This document shows, one piece after another, positions 33,320 to 44,744 of a DNA stretch of 64,000 nt. Every line of letters starts with the position of its first letter. Positions within the stretch are counted from its first letter, which is position 1. A model generated the notes under the pieces. The model had not been told where the DNA came from and ran no database searches. It saw only the letters and a list, made by a program, of their open reading frames with translations. The stretch lies in NCBI GenBank assembly GCA_030848705.1, contig CM061239.1, forward strand, positions 84,612,363 through 84,676,362. Reading direction: 5' to 3'. Position numbers and translations under genes: made by a program. Source of the DNA: Heracleum sosnowskyi. Lineage: Eukaryota > Streptophyta > Magnoliopsida > Apiales > Apiaceae.

Positions 33320-33772
33320 CTAGCTTAAAACCCGTGCCATACACGGATAATTTTTAATAATTGTTATTATATTATTTACGTTTTAATATTTTATTAATTA
33401 TATTTTTTAAAAAATAAGTAGACATGTTAAAATATGTAAACTTTTTTAATAATTAAAAGTATTAAAATATGTTTTAAAATAAATAAGGAACGGGTTTACC
33501 CGTGATTTTTTTAGAAAAATGAGGGATTTTAGTAAGAAAAATAGAAAAAGTAAGTTAAAAAATGTAATTGCCCGTGATAATTTTGGATAAGGAGGGGTTT
33601 TTTTGTGAAAAGAATCTATAATGTGTTTTAGCTGAAAAGGTAATTGGTTATAAATAGGTACTGTTATTATTTAATATTTTTTTTATATATGAGTAAGGGT
33701 AATTAAGTAAAAACACGATTGATATGGGCTAAAAATAACCCTAAAGAGATAATTAATGATGTATTAATTAGA
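33320..33772 (-). mobile_element. small non-autonomous Helitron, minus strand
   Basis: Complemented, the 3' end has the hairpin CCGTG-TATGG-CACGG at 33332-33346, then GTTTTAAG and CTAG before a T, nearly the same as the Helitron at 20706-21518. The other end is placed at TC (complement of GA at 33771-33772) because ACTTAATTACCCTTA and neighbouring words match the 5' part of that Helitron. That end is less certain. Confidence 0.6.
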
Positions 33773-33807
33773 CCTAGATTGGTTCTGTTATTCCCAGACA
33801 ATGAACC

Positions 33808-33842
33808 AAGATTGTAGAGGGGGGGGGGTTGAATACAATCTT
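33808..33842 (-). other. hairpin with C-rich loop near the LTR end (family B)
   Basis: AAGATTGTA at 33808-33816 pairs with TACAATCTT at 33834-33842 (nine base pairs). The loop holds a run of ten G on the plus strand (C on the sense strand). Position, loop and flanking TTCAACCC match family A while the stem sequence does not. Confidence 0.75.
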
Positions 33843-34573
33843 TGAAAATTCTTTGATTCTTAACAGTAGAGATGTGAAAGTAAAATCAAGAACAGAAAAA
33901 TAAACAAGATAAGATAACACAAGAATTAAAAATTCAGGTGGATTGATTTATCCACCCGAGAGATTTTTATTTGAAGAAATCTCTGTGATGTTTATGAATA
34001 AACACACAGCTGCATACACACTATTCTAGCTTCAGCAATTTACAAAGGATATTGCTTTTGAGCTCTCTGTAAAGCATAATGTAACATAAGATGTAAAAGA
34101 GATAACTACAACTCAACAAAGGACAAGACAAACAATAATATTAACAGAAGCACAGGAATCCAGAATCAAAGAAGAAAAGGTAAACTCAAAAAATCAAAAT
34201 ATGGTATGTATTCTTGAAGTCCGTAAACAGGTCACGGAAAGAAGTTCATGAAAATGTTCAAGCCTCAGTGACAACAAAAGAATCAAGACTTTCAAGACTA
34301 CAGAAGTATGTGAATGATTTAGGGTTAGTACCACAGGATTCCAGTGATTTATTTGAAGCAACCAGATCGACAAAGGACTTATCAACATCATTGAATTGAA
34401 GACATAGAAGAATTGATCAAGTGTTATTCATCTGTGAACCAGACCAGTTGCACTAGTTGACGGCACTTAAAAAGATCAAGTTGTTTTATCGTCTCAGAAG
34501 AAATTGATACAGTCTAAAACTTAAACACCCTGGAGCACAGAAGCTTTTCTAAAAGGACAAGGACAAGAAAAGT

Positions 34574-34808
34574 ATTCGATGGTTTTTCTATTTAGAAAAC
34601 CATCGAATGTGAGTTATTGAAAACTAATATAAGTTAATGTTTCATTCGATAGTTTTTATTAAAAACCATCGAATGGAATATTAACTTTAACCATTCGATA
34701 GTTTTCAATTTAGAGGAGCAGGTGGAAAGTATTTGTTTTGTCAGGTTGATTAAAAATTGGACGGACAAGATTAATTCTTTTGATTTTGGTTCGATAGTTT
34801 TCAAAAAC
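34574..34808. repeat. clustered palindromes on a TTCGATAGTTTT core
   Basis: Perfect or near-perfect hairpins occur at 34574-34608 (ATTCGATGGTTTT against AAAACCATCGAAT) and 34643-34675 (CATTCGATAGTTTTT against AAAAACCATCGAATG). Half copies lie at 34692-34706 and 34790-34804. All lie inside the family B LTR. Confidence 0.85.
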
Positions 34809-34856
34809 AAAAGACTACAATTACTAAGAGAGAGGCAGTGTCTTCCTCAGTCAGGT

Positions 34857-35908
34857 TATTTCAAGCAGAAAAAGGTGAAAAAGACAAGGAGATGGAAATA
34901 CTTGAAGTCAAAAGGAAATTGGAGAAAAATTGGAAAATTTATCGGAGAAGAAAAAGGAATTGAGGAAATATTTCTACAATCCGATTTGTAGTCAAAGAGC
35001 CCAAGCCCATTATTTTTCCTATATATATAGATCTCCCCTCTTGTATTTGAGACACCTAGAATTTTAGCTATTTGCTTTCTCTGTTTTATATAGTCGCCGA
35101 TGGCTATTATCCGGCATATACTTTTGCTCCCTAGTATTAATTTATTATTAATTCTTGCTTTCTATCTCCGTGTACATCTTTTAATTCTTGCCGTAGTTAG
35201 CTTATTGGTACATGCAATCTGCATTGGTTACTTAGTTTATTAATATTTATATACAAAGATCTGCCATTCATTCACGTGAGTAATATAACTTCAATAACTT
35301 TAGTTTGTTAAAGTGATTCTTGGCCATATATATTTTAAACGTTGATTTTGTTATTCATGTTTGATTCGTATACCATATTTGTTTTGTTTATTTATTAATC
35401 ATGTGTAGCTAATTCTCTTGCCCTAGGATGAAGATGAAGTTAATTTAATTATTTTTGATATCTTCTTGTTCCTATTAAACTGGTTCTCATAATTTTTCTT
35501 GGTGCTTAATTGTTCAATTGACAAAGTGATTTTGATATATTATTGTTACCGGATTTATTTTTCATAGCCTATGCTTGCTCCATGAAGTTTTGATAGGTTA
35601 TTGTTAGATAACAAGTTTCATAGTATATGATTGTCTTGTTAATTGATATATCTTATTTGTGAAGGAAAGAGAATTGATTTTAGGGCGAGTTGATAATAAT
35701 TGTGATTGATAATGGATTCGGATTCCTAGGTTTTTCTTATCTGATTTTAATTGTTAATTAGGTTAAACAAATCTCAACTCAAATCTTATTGTCTAGTTCG
35801 CCTGAGTTAATTGTTAGGGTTTTGAAAATTCATAATCTTTGTGGATCGATCTGTGATTGCTACAACTAAACATTGTGCGCTTGCAGTTTACATTATTTTT
35901 ACACATCA
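34857..35908 (+). repeat. 5' LTR of the gypsy element, 5'-truncated
   Basis: Matches 41910-42960 closely from TATTTCAAGCAG onward. The 109-base start present at 41801-41909 is missing, so no target duplication can be read. Confidence 0.9.
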
Positions 35909-35914
35909 AGTTTT

Positions 35915-35932
35915 TGGCGCCGCTGCCGGGGA
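35915..35932 (+). other. primer-binding site of the gypsy element
   Basis: TGGCGCCGCTGCCGGGGA, the tRNA-Asp-type site known from Athila/Tat elements, six bases after the 5' LTR. Confidence 0.85.
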
Positions 35933-36845
35933 TTATTGGTAATTTTCACTCCTTGATATTTAATTCTTCAGATTAGTTTCTTGTTCTGCATTGTTTGTCT
36001 TTTAGGGAATAGTGAAGCGGAGGAAAGCTTGGGCAAGAAGATTGCTAGAAGGCCTCGTCGTCTCTTGTGAAATTTTTGGAAGCGCTTTTCAGTATTCCGT
36101 ATCATCTTTCTCTATTTTCTTTCTATCATTATTGAAAAATCCAAAAAAATTAAATATTTGAAAAATCCAAAAATATTAGTTAGTTATTTGTTAAAAACCA
36201 ACTTGTTGCATCATTCATTCTCTTACATAGGAGCACATCATCTAGATTTCTTTATTGTCTTTATCGCTTTCCATCTTATACAATTGTGGTGATTGCTGGA
36301 GGAAAGAGGTATGTACAATTTAGAATAGAACACGTAGTGTAGTGCATCCATAAGTGTTTATTTCTCGTTCTTTGTGTGTTGCATCATTAAATCAATCTTA
36401 AGGGCGCCACCCAATTCCAAGATAAGGTGAGGGATTTCATCACTCTTTCCTTGGCCCACAAATCACTAATTCGTTCATCTTGCATTCCTTTTTCCTTAAT
36501 AAAATTAATTAGACGTTAGCCCCTTGGATTTCGCGCTCAACTAGGAAGAGAATCTAGGAGGAACAAATCACTAAGTATTTTTCGGTGGTGTCTAGGCTAG
36601 CGAAAGCTTACCTGGCCTTTAGACTGGTGCCTAGAATGGTGGTTAGCCTCTTGGCAATGCTTCCTCCTGCCTGGCCAGTCACGACGAATGCTTTTTGAGC
36701 TGTTACTTTTAGTATTATCTTATTGTTAGGAGCAAGGTCTAGATTTTTTTTAGGATAAGATAGATTTTTCTTTTGATTTTGCATATTCTTGGGTGTTTAC
36801 TTATAGCTCTTGTCTGTTACGTGCTTAGTTGATTGCTTCTCTTCT
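35933..36845 (+). other. leader of the gypsy element
   Basis: Non-coding leader between the primer site and gag. A short Arg-rich phrase (ARRPRR-like, near 36040) is sometimes seen at this place in Athila/Tat leaders. Confidence 0.6.
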
Positions 36846-39800
36846 ATGCAAAGTACTTGGGTTCGAGATAATACATCTAGATTAGTGAGACAATCCGACC
36901 TTTCACTACCTAGAGTAGCAAGACAACTCGATTTCTCTTCACCCACTAAAATTGAGTCAAAAGAAGTAGAAGTTCCAACAACCGTAATGGCTGTCTCTCT
37001 TAAAGAACGTTGTTACCCTGCCCGTACCGCTCAACCCTCATGCATAGTGCTACCAGCAGTAACCGTAAACAATTTTGAAATCAAACATCATATCTTTTCA
37101 TTCCAGAATTTGAGGAAGTATGTGATTTAAAAAAACTTCAACAACTAAGTGAGGATTCAATTAGGCTTAGACTCATTAACTTTGCTTTAAAAGAAGATGC
37201 TAAACAGTGGTTGTATAGTCTACCCGTTAATTCTATTTCCACATGGGAGAGATTTGTTGCTATATTTCTTAAAAAATATTTTCCCAACCATAAGGCTAAC
37301 ATGCTTAGGAATGAAATCAACCAATTTCAACAAAATCCAAATGAGCCTTTTTGGAAATATTTTGATAGATTTCAAAAGTTGTTGTCTAAGTGTCCTCAAT
37401 ATAGTATAGAAAAATGGAGACTTTGTAAAATTCTCTATAAAGCCTTAGATAGCCAAACCACTGCCTTGTTAGAGTCTATGTTTAATGGTAGGTTTATGGA
37501 CAAAACTGATGAAGAAGCTTGGCAATTTTTTGAAGAGTTAGCTTAAAGAACAATGTTGTGGGAGTCAACTAGGGAACCCAGTCAGGAAACTGAAAAATCT
37601 AAGGGCGTACACGTAGTTGGTAATTCTATTGCAACCGAAGCTAAGTTAGCTACTCTCACTAGACGTTTAGAAGCCTTAGAAACCAACAAGGTGTCCTCAC
37701 AAGTGTTTTTGTGTGCAAACTGTAATTCTCCTACTCATTTGATAGAAAATTGTATTGAAATTGAACAAGCCAATGCCATGTTTCAATCTAGAGTTATGAA
37801 TGAACGCTATTCATCCACATACAATCCTGGTTGGAAAAATCATCCAAATTTCTCATGGAACCAAGGTCAATACAATCAGTATAACAAAAATTCTCAACCT
37901 GCTTTTCAAAAGCCCAATCCTGGTTCATACCCAACTCAAAATCCCAACTCATATCCTCCACAAAATCTCGGTCAATATCAAAATTCAGTCCCCTTGAATC
38001 CTCCTGGTTTTACAGAATCTGACAAAAGATTTACTTCCATTAAAAAGAGTTTAGAGGCATTGCTCAAATCTCAACAAAATTTCATGAACACTATGAACCA
38101 AGATAGGAAATTGCTAAATTCCAACGCTCAAGCCATATCTAAACTAGAGGTCCAAGTTAGTCAATTGGCAAACACCATCAGTGAGAGAGAGAAAAATCGA
38201 TTTCCTAGTCAACCCGAGATTAATCCTAAATTTCATCCAAATCAAAAGTCTCATGAAAATGTGAATTATGTTATCTCTCTAAGGTCTAGTAATCAATTCA
38301 ATAATCATGTTGGTGTCAATACTCAAGCAGAAGATAAGCTTACATCTGAACCAAATCCGTTACTCTTGAATCCTAGTCTTAAACAATCTTCCAATCCCCA
38401 GAGTCCTGAAGAAGTTGAATCTAATGAGTCATCACCCTCCGATGAACCACCTTCAAAATCCCACTCTGATTTGTCTAATGAAAAAGTCTTTAAGCCAAAA
38501 TCTCCGTTTCCTCACAGACTTACTTCAAACAAACAATCTGCTCAATTAGATAAGAGTTTGGAAGTCTTCAAGCAAGTAAAGATTAATATTCCTCTTTTAG
38601 ATGCAATTCAACAAGTTCCCTCTTATGCTAAGTGTCTAAAAGATTTGTGTACTCATAAAAGAACCACTCATGTTCCTAAGAAAACTTTCCTAACATCTAA
38701 TGTTAGCTCTATCTTGTCAAATCAAATCCCTTTTAAGTATAAGGATCCTGGTTGTCCTACCATTTCTTGTGTCATTGGTAATACTTTCATTGATAAAGCT
38801 CTACTCGATCTATGAGCTAGTGTGAATCTTCTTCCATTATCTGTCTATCAAGACTTGGGTTTAGGTGAACTTAAAGAGACTACTATCACTCTTCAGTTAG
38901 CTGACCGTTCTGTCAAAATTCCTAAGGGTATGGTGGAAGATGTGTTGATTAAGGTTGGTGATTTTGTCTTCCCCGTCGATTTCATTGTTCTAGAAACCGA
39001 ACCTGTCCAAAATCTCAAAAATCAAATTACCATCATTCTAGGAAGACCTTTTCTTGCCACCTCTAATGCTTTGATTAACTGTAGGAATGGATTAATAAAA
39101 CTCACATTTGGAAACATGCAAATTGACCTCAACATTTTCAATGTAGGAAATCAACCCAATGAGCTTTTTGACCAACCCATAGAAATTAACATGATTGATG
39201 AGTTAGTTGATAATGAAATCATGAATGTTGATGATGTTCTTAACTTTTGTCAAAATTACTTTGGTCAAGATTGGGATGATACTGGTCATAAAAATGAGGT
39301 TAATGAAATGTTAGAGTCCACTATTCCTAGTTCCAATCGAGAGTTAGAACCTTTTCCTTTGCTACTTTATGAAGCTAATGAATCAGTTGAGACAAGTCCA
39401 CCAGAATTAGAACTTAAACCTCTTCCCGAAAATCCTACTTATATGTTTCTATGTCCTTCTTCTGAGTCTCTTCCATTCACTCTTGAGGATAATGCAATTG
39501 TGTCTTTTCTTGAGAAAGATATTTTGTTGGAGTATGAGAGCAATAAAGAACTTCATGAATTTGTTAAGTCTTCTGTTGGTGAGCCACCCCCACTCGATTA
39601 TAATACATCTTTTTCCACTCTTGATCAGTCTTTGGTAGTTAATAATGAAACTCATCATGTTGTTATCTCTAGTGACATAGTTCATAACCAAGAATTTTAA
39701 GTAATTAATCTGCTTAAACAACATAAAGAAGAATCTAATTGGTCTATGGATGATGTTAGTGGTATGAGTTTTATTCTGGTTCAAGATCATCTTTCTCTAG

Positions 39801-39895
39801 TGGATAATTTCCAAAAAGGCTCATTTGTGGGTGAGTTTCACATGTTTGATGATTCTGTTAAGAAGGTAGTTTTTCCTCGATCTGGTATTGGTTAG
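36846..39895 (+). pseudogene. gypsy gag-protease, broken
   Basis: Gag opens MQSTWVRDNTSRLVRQ and includes the Athila/Tat phrase YPARTAQPSCIVLPA. A frameshift near 37095 is followed by FEEVCDLKKLQQLSEDS and the capsid block INFALKEDAKQWLYSLP, TWERFVAIFLKKYFP. After a TAA at 37544-37546 the same frame continues with a CCHC knuckle CANCNSPTHLIENC, a Pro/Gln/Asn-rich linker, and the protease fold (VIGNTFIDKALLDL, ASVNLLPLSVYQDLGLGEL, IILGRPFLAT). A TGA at 38813-38815 stands exactly where the protease active site D-L-G needs Gly. A further TAA at 39698-39700 precedes 65 more codons. No polymerase follows. Confidence 0.85.
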
Positions 39896-41800
39896 TAAGC
39901 GTTTTTGTAAGTGTCTCCCATAGTCAAGTGTAGGTATGGGGGATTGTGTGTGAGTGTGTTGTGTATTTTGTGTTTATTGTGTGTTTTATAGGTATTGTGT
40001 TTCTCCATCATGCCATTATCAGGTATTCTCGTCCTTTTAATTTGTCATTTTTCTCTCATTTGCATACATTGAGGACAATGCATGATTTAGGTATGGGGGA
40101 GGGGTTTAGTAGTATTATTAAAAAAAATCCAAAAAAATTGAAAAATGAAAAAATCCCAAAAAGAATTTTAGTCTTGTAAATTGTAGAATTCTAGCCTTGT
40201 GAAATGGTTGCTTGTTGCTTGATGCACCCTTACATGCTATAGTAATCTTGTGTTTCTGATACTTTTGATTGAGAAGTGATTTGCTAAGTTCTTGTTAACA
40301 CACATACACTAGCAATTTGAAACTAGTAGACTTACTGAATGTTGCAAGTAATTAGAAGGACATGAATATGTGCAAGATGATTTGGTTTTCATGCTTTGAG
40401 TACAAGTTGGTGCATTTAAGAGATTTTTACTTGGGATTGATTATGTTTTACCACCAAGTGAGTTTTTGAGCCTATATGCATATCTTTTGCATTTTATATT
40501 CGTTTGCTTGAGTGTTCACATGTTGTTTGCATTGCTAGCACTTGTTTGAGACCTTTCTTGGAATGCATGACATTATTTGATGATAAGATGATAAAGGCAT
40601 TTAGGAATAATCTATATTTTCCAAATTACCACACCATTTATATATGATCAATTAGTTACCCACTTGAGCTTAATCCTATTTTTTCGGTGACACACCACGT
40701 TACTTGCCTAGACCTTTTTCTTGTTTAGCCTTACTTATGCTTGATCCCAAATTGTCAATGGCTAGTAGGAACTTGAGGGAGTAATAAGGTGTGCGAGATG
40801 GGTTTACTTTTGTTCATTACTTTTGAGGAAATATTGAGTTTGGTTGCATACTTGTTAGTCGTTGTTCAATAAATTTTTGAAGGAGGATTGTGGTTGCTTA
40901 TATCTATCTCTTAGCTCTCGAAAAAAAAATGAAAGAAAAAAGAAAAAAAAACAAAAATATATATATGAAAAAAAAGAAAAAAAAAAAATTATATGAGAGC
41001 ATACTTATGTTTTTGTGATCCTTCTTCATTCGACTAATCAAGCCTTTTGTTGGAATAAAATTAGAAAAATCATGTGTGGGGAGGATGTTTGGTGATGTGT
41101 ATGATTTATTATGGTGCCTACTAGCTTTTGACACTTCACCTTATTTGGCTTTACTTGACATACCTTGTCTCTAGCCCCGTTACAACCCAAATAAAGACCT
41201 TTTGATTATCATCATTGATGTATGTTGTGTTAAAGTTAGATTGATACCAAATGTCAAGTATGTTTATGATTTTTTTGGAATAGAGTGATACACTTACCCT
41301 TGTTCTTGAGTGAATATTCTTTTGTGAGTGAAAGGTGAGTTATTGCTTGTTTTTGCATTTGAGATCCCAAGTTTTGACTCAAAGGTATACTCTTGTGGTT
41401 TTAGCATGATTACCAACTTATTCTTACACTTGACATGGACTTCTGAGCACTTATGCATATTTCTTTGAGTAGACTATGTGAATCCTTGCATATTCCACGA
41501 CAAGACATTGCAAAGTCATTTTTGATTCTTAAGTTGATGAAGCATGAGAGGACTTGTATGTGTGGCGTTGCATTTCCATGTGATCTTTTACATAAGCAAG
41601 ATGGATTTTGTGTGTATATTCACTAGAAACCCTCACGAGGCCTTACTCGTCCACTAGGGCTGCCTAGGGGTTTAAAGGGCTTGTTGCATATGCCAAATGC
41701 AACCGTGATCACCTACGGAAGTGGTATTATCTATTAGTTAGTAATTCATATTATATTAGTTTTTCTCGAGGACGAGCAAAAGATAGGTATGGGGGCATTT
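39896..41800 (+). other. 3' non-coding region and polypurine tract of the gypsy element
   Basis: About 1.9 kb without coding capacity stands where pol would be. The phrase AGGTATGGGGG occurs at 39930-39942, 40089-40101 and 41788-41797; the last is the polypurine tract just before the 3' LTR, preceded by CTCGAGGACGAGCAAAAGA. CATTGAGGACAATGCATG at 40067-40084 is another phrase common in Athila-type elements. Homopurine A-runs at 40920-40990 give spurious frames. Confidence 0.65.
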
Positions 41801-42960
41801 GATAGTTCCATAATTTATACATTTTTAATACCTATTTTATGTTTGTTTTCATAATTTTATTATTTAATAAATTGTTTTCTTTTGTTTTGTAGAAAAATAA
41901 ATAAAATCATATTTCAAGCAGAAAAAGGTGAAAAAGGCAAGGAGATGGAAATACTTGAAGTCAAAAGGAAATTGGAGAAAAATTGGAAAATTTATCGGAG
42001 AAGAAAAAGGAATTGAGGAAATATTTCTACAATCCGATTTGTAGTCAAAGAGCCCAAGCCCATTATTTTTTCTATATATATAGATCTCCCCTCTTGTATT
42101 TGAGACACCTAGAATTTTAGCTATTTGCTTTCTCTGTTTTATATAGTCGCCGATGGCTATTATCCGGCATATACTTTTGCTCCCTAGTATTAATTTATTA
42201 TTAATTCTTGCTTTCTATCTCCGTGTACATCTTTTAATTCTTGCCGTAGTTAGCTTATTGGTACATGCAATCTGCATTGGTTACTTAGTTTATTAATATT
42301 TATATACAAAGATCTGCCATTCATTCACGTGAGTAATATAACTTCAATAACTTTAGTTTGTTAAAGTGATTCTTGGCCATATATATTTTAAACGTTGATT
42401 TTGTTATTCATGTTTGATTCGTACCATATTTGTTTTGTTTATTTATTAATCATGTGTAGCTAATTCTCTTGCCCTAGGATGAAGATGAAGTTAATTTAAT
42501 TATTTTTGATATCTTCTTGTTCCTATTAAATTGGTTCTCATAATTTTTCTTGGTGCTTAATTGTTCAATTGACAAATTGATTTTGATATATTATTGTTAC
42601 CGGATTTATTTTTCATAGCCTATGCTTGCTCCATGAAGTTTTGATAGGTTATTGTTAGATAACAAGTTTCATAGTATATGCTTGTCTTGTTAATTGATAT
42701 ATCTTATTTGTGAAGGAAAGAGAATTGATTTTAGGGCGAGTTGATATTAATTGTGATTGATTAATGGATTTGGATTCCTAGGTTTTACTTATCTGATTTT
42801 AATTGTTAATTAGGTTAAACAAATCTCAACTCAAATCTTATTGTCTAGTTCACCTGAGTTAATTGTTAGGGTTTTGAAAATTCATAATCTCTGTGGATCG
42901 ATCTGTGATTGCTACAACTAAACACTGTGCGCTTGCAGTTTACATTATTTTTACACATCA
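41801..42960 (+). repeat. 3' LTR of the gypsy element
   Basis: 1,160 bp, from TGATAGTTCC to TACACATCA, complete. Confidence 0.9.
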
Positions 42961-43340
42961 GACTATTTACAATTAACCTCCCTATTCTACATATCTATTA
43001 ATAGTCAACATGACTTATTCAGCCTAAAAATTAATACTTCAACTTCAACATCAGGATTTACAAATCAGGAATACACATCAGGACTGCACATCAGGATTGT
43101 ACATCAGGATTGCATATCAGGAATGTTCATCAGGATTGTTCCTCAAGATTGCATATCAGGATTGCATCTCAGGATTGTACATCAGTATTATACAGGCATG
43201 TTACATTGAGTCTTATCCGTAGATAAGCTACCCATCTACGGATACTGCATAAGCATGCTATCTGTTGATGGTTACATTTACTTATACAATTTTTACTAAG
43301 TTAATCTAGTTATCATCAAGAAACAACATAGTTCCTGACA
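42961..43340 (-). repeat. 3' LTR of Sirevirus B, proximal fragment with ATCAGGA array
   Basis: It runs from the gypsy junction to GTTCCTGACA (LTR start TGTCAGGAAC on the sense strand). Between 43048 and 43187 the word ATCAGGA or a one-base variant occurs about 11 times at 12-15-base spacing. Confidence 0.7.
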
Positions 43341-43354
43341 ATCTCCCCCAATTT
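43341..43354 (-). other. polypurine tract of Sirevirus B
   Basis: ATCTCCCCCAATTT; complemented AAATTGGGGGAGAT, identical to that of family A. Confidence 0.85.
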
Positions 43355-43515
43355 ATGCCTGGTTGAGAATCAGCCATAAATTAAGAGTCTTGATGATAAC
43401 AAAACCACTCATAATAAATAAACAGTAAGCAGTAAAAATTGTATTAAGCTACATTATGAAAATATTGAAGAGTAGAGATAATTACTTAGAGAGTGCTCCT
43501 CTAGACTGAGCATAT

Positions 43516-44744
43516 TTAATTCATTTTATTCTCTCTTAAAGGCTGAATCTTTTGTCTCCCTTCCTTAGCACAATTTTCCTTGATTTGATCTGGAAGCTTT
43601 CTGTAGAATACATCTTCTTCAGCAATTTTTGGATTCAGCTTGCCTTGCAACCATCTAAGGTATCTGGTGCTAGCCTTAGACAATTGATCTTCAATCCTGA
43701 AGAATCTTCTACAGCCCTTATCATCCTTAAATTACATCATCCAGTAAGGTTGAAGATGGATTCTTTGTCCATTATAAGGGATCTTCAGCTTTCTTGGAAA
43801 ACTATCAGGAGAATTCCAGCTGCTCCTGATTTCCTCAATCTTTTCCAAAATAGCACTCCTTGCAACCTTAGAGAATCCCCTTGTGTTTTTGAAGCCTGAG
43901 AAGACTTTCACCAAGGTAGAATATCCTTCATTTAACACTTGTTGCAGGGGCCATGCTCTCACCTTCCCTCCTTTGTAGACAAAGGTTAGTCTTTAAGGCA
44001 GATCTCTGAATTTGTCTGTGCCTCTTATTTCACTAACTTCATCAAGGAAAAGATCCATGGTTGAGTACTCCTGTATTTCTGCAATGTACAAAACGTCTGC
44101 CTTGTTCTCAACTGGCTTGACAACTTTTGGTGCAACATTCAGCTTGATTGGTCCTTGTTGAGCTCTTTTGACTGGTTCCCTTTTCTTTGACTTCTTTTCA
44201 GCTTCAATTATGAACTTAGGGAACACCAAGTTTTCAAACTCAATAGGCTCTACAGGAGTCTCATGGAAGGTGGTTTGAGATTGAGATGAAGCTGGAATGG
44301 GGTCTTCAAAGATAATTCTCCTCCATGTATCTCTCTTCTCTTCTACTTTCTCAGGAGAAACATGCATATTTGATCTTTGCTTCCATCTGGTAGGATTGAC
44401 CTTAGACACTCTCTTCCTTTTCTTCAATTTTCTTTTAGTAGGGGCCTCTTCCTCTACAGCCTCACTACTTTCTTCCTTCATCTCCCTCATGAGTTCTTGG
44501 GCTAATCTAGCCTGTTTTTCAGGTGTAGATTCAAAACTCTGGGGATTGGCTTCTCTCCTTATTCTGGAAATCTCTTCTGCTTTGGCTTTATTGAACCTGG
44601 GATGGCTGCTTGTGATGTGAATTTCTTTGCCATTTCTGTAGATAACAGCCAACCCTTGTCTCAGCTCTTTATCATTAGTAATCTTGAGATTCCTGATACG
44701 AGCTGCTAACACCTTAGAATCATCAGGCTTGGGGAATGGATAGT
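43516..44744 (-). pseudogene. C-terminal part of the Sirevirus B accessory ORF
   Basis: One minus-strand frame with TAA stops at 43993-43995 and 43732-43734, ending at 43516-43518. It reads NNYPFPKPDDSKVLAARI, GKEIHITSSHPRFNKAKAEE, a basic patch KRKLKKRKR, EKRDTWRRIIFEDPIPAS and, after the first stop, GGKVRAWPLQQVLNEGY and STRYLRWLQGKLNPKI. The position just before the polypurine tract equals that of the family A long ORF, but I see no clear sequence similarity in this part. It is interrupted on its N-terminal side at 44745 by the A2 LTR; frames reading across that junction are artefacts. Function unknown. Confidence 0.65.

Larger units (their letters stand above)
33786..34856 (-). repeat. 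3' LTR of Sirevirus B, distal fragment
   Basis: From the LTR end TGTTATTCCC (plus strand) to the gypsy junction. Contains the 3'-end hairpin and four TTCGATAGTTTT-related palindromes. Two small open frames at 34194-34399 overlap antisense and have no support. Confidence 0.7.
34857..42960 (+). mobile_element. non-autonomous Ty3/gypsy element (Athila/Tat-like), gag and protease only
   Basis: The LTRs are 34857-35908 and 41801-42960. A primer site TGGCGCCGCTGCCGGGGA at 35915-35932 is of the tRNA-Asp type used by Athila/Tat elements. Gag and protease follow, then about 1.9 kb of non-coding DNA and a purine tract. Reverse transcriptase, RNase H and integrase are absent, so it depended on a relative. 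The 5' LTR lacks the first 109 bases of the 3' LTR. I count about 13 differences over the shared 1,050 bases, so the element is fairly young. It sits in the 3' LTR of Sirevirus B. Confidence 0.85.
33786..44744 (-). mobile_element. Sirevirus family B, 3' part, interrupted twice
   Basis: Reading on the minus strand, the end of an accessory ORF (43516-44744) is followed by a polypurine tract (43341-43354) and a 3' LTR (43340 down to 33786). The LTR is split by a gypsy element (34857-42960). The ORF is cut at 44745 by the LTR of copy A2, so the rest of element B should reappear beyond the window after A2. LTR start TGTCAGGAAC and end GGGAATAACA fit TG...CA. It shares the C-run hairpin and the downstream-ORF layout with family A, but differs in sequence. 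Confidence 0.7.

Noticed and set aside
40904..41134. Phe/Lys-rich frame in the gypsy 3' region
   Set aside because: Caused by homopurine A and G runs.
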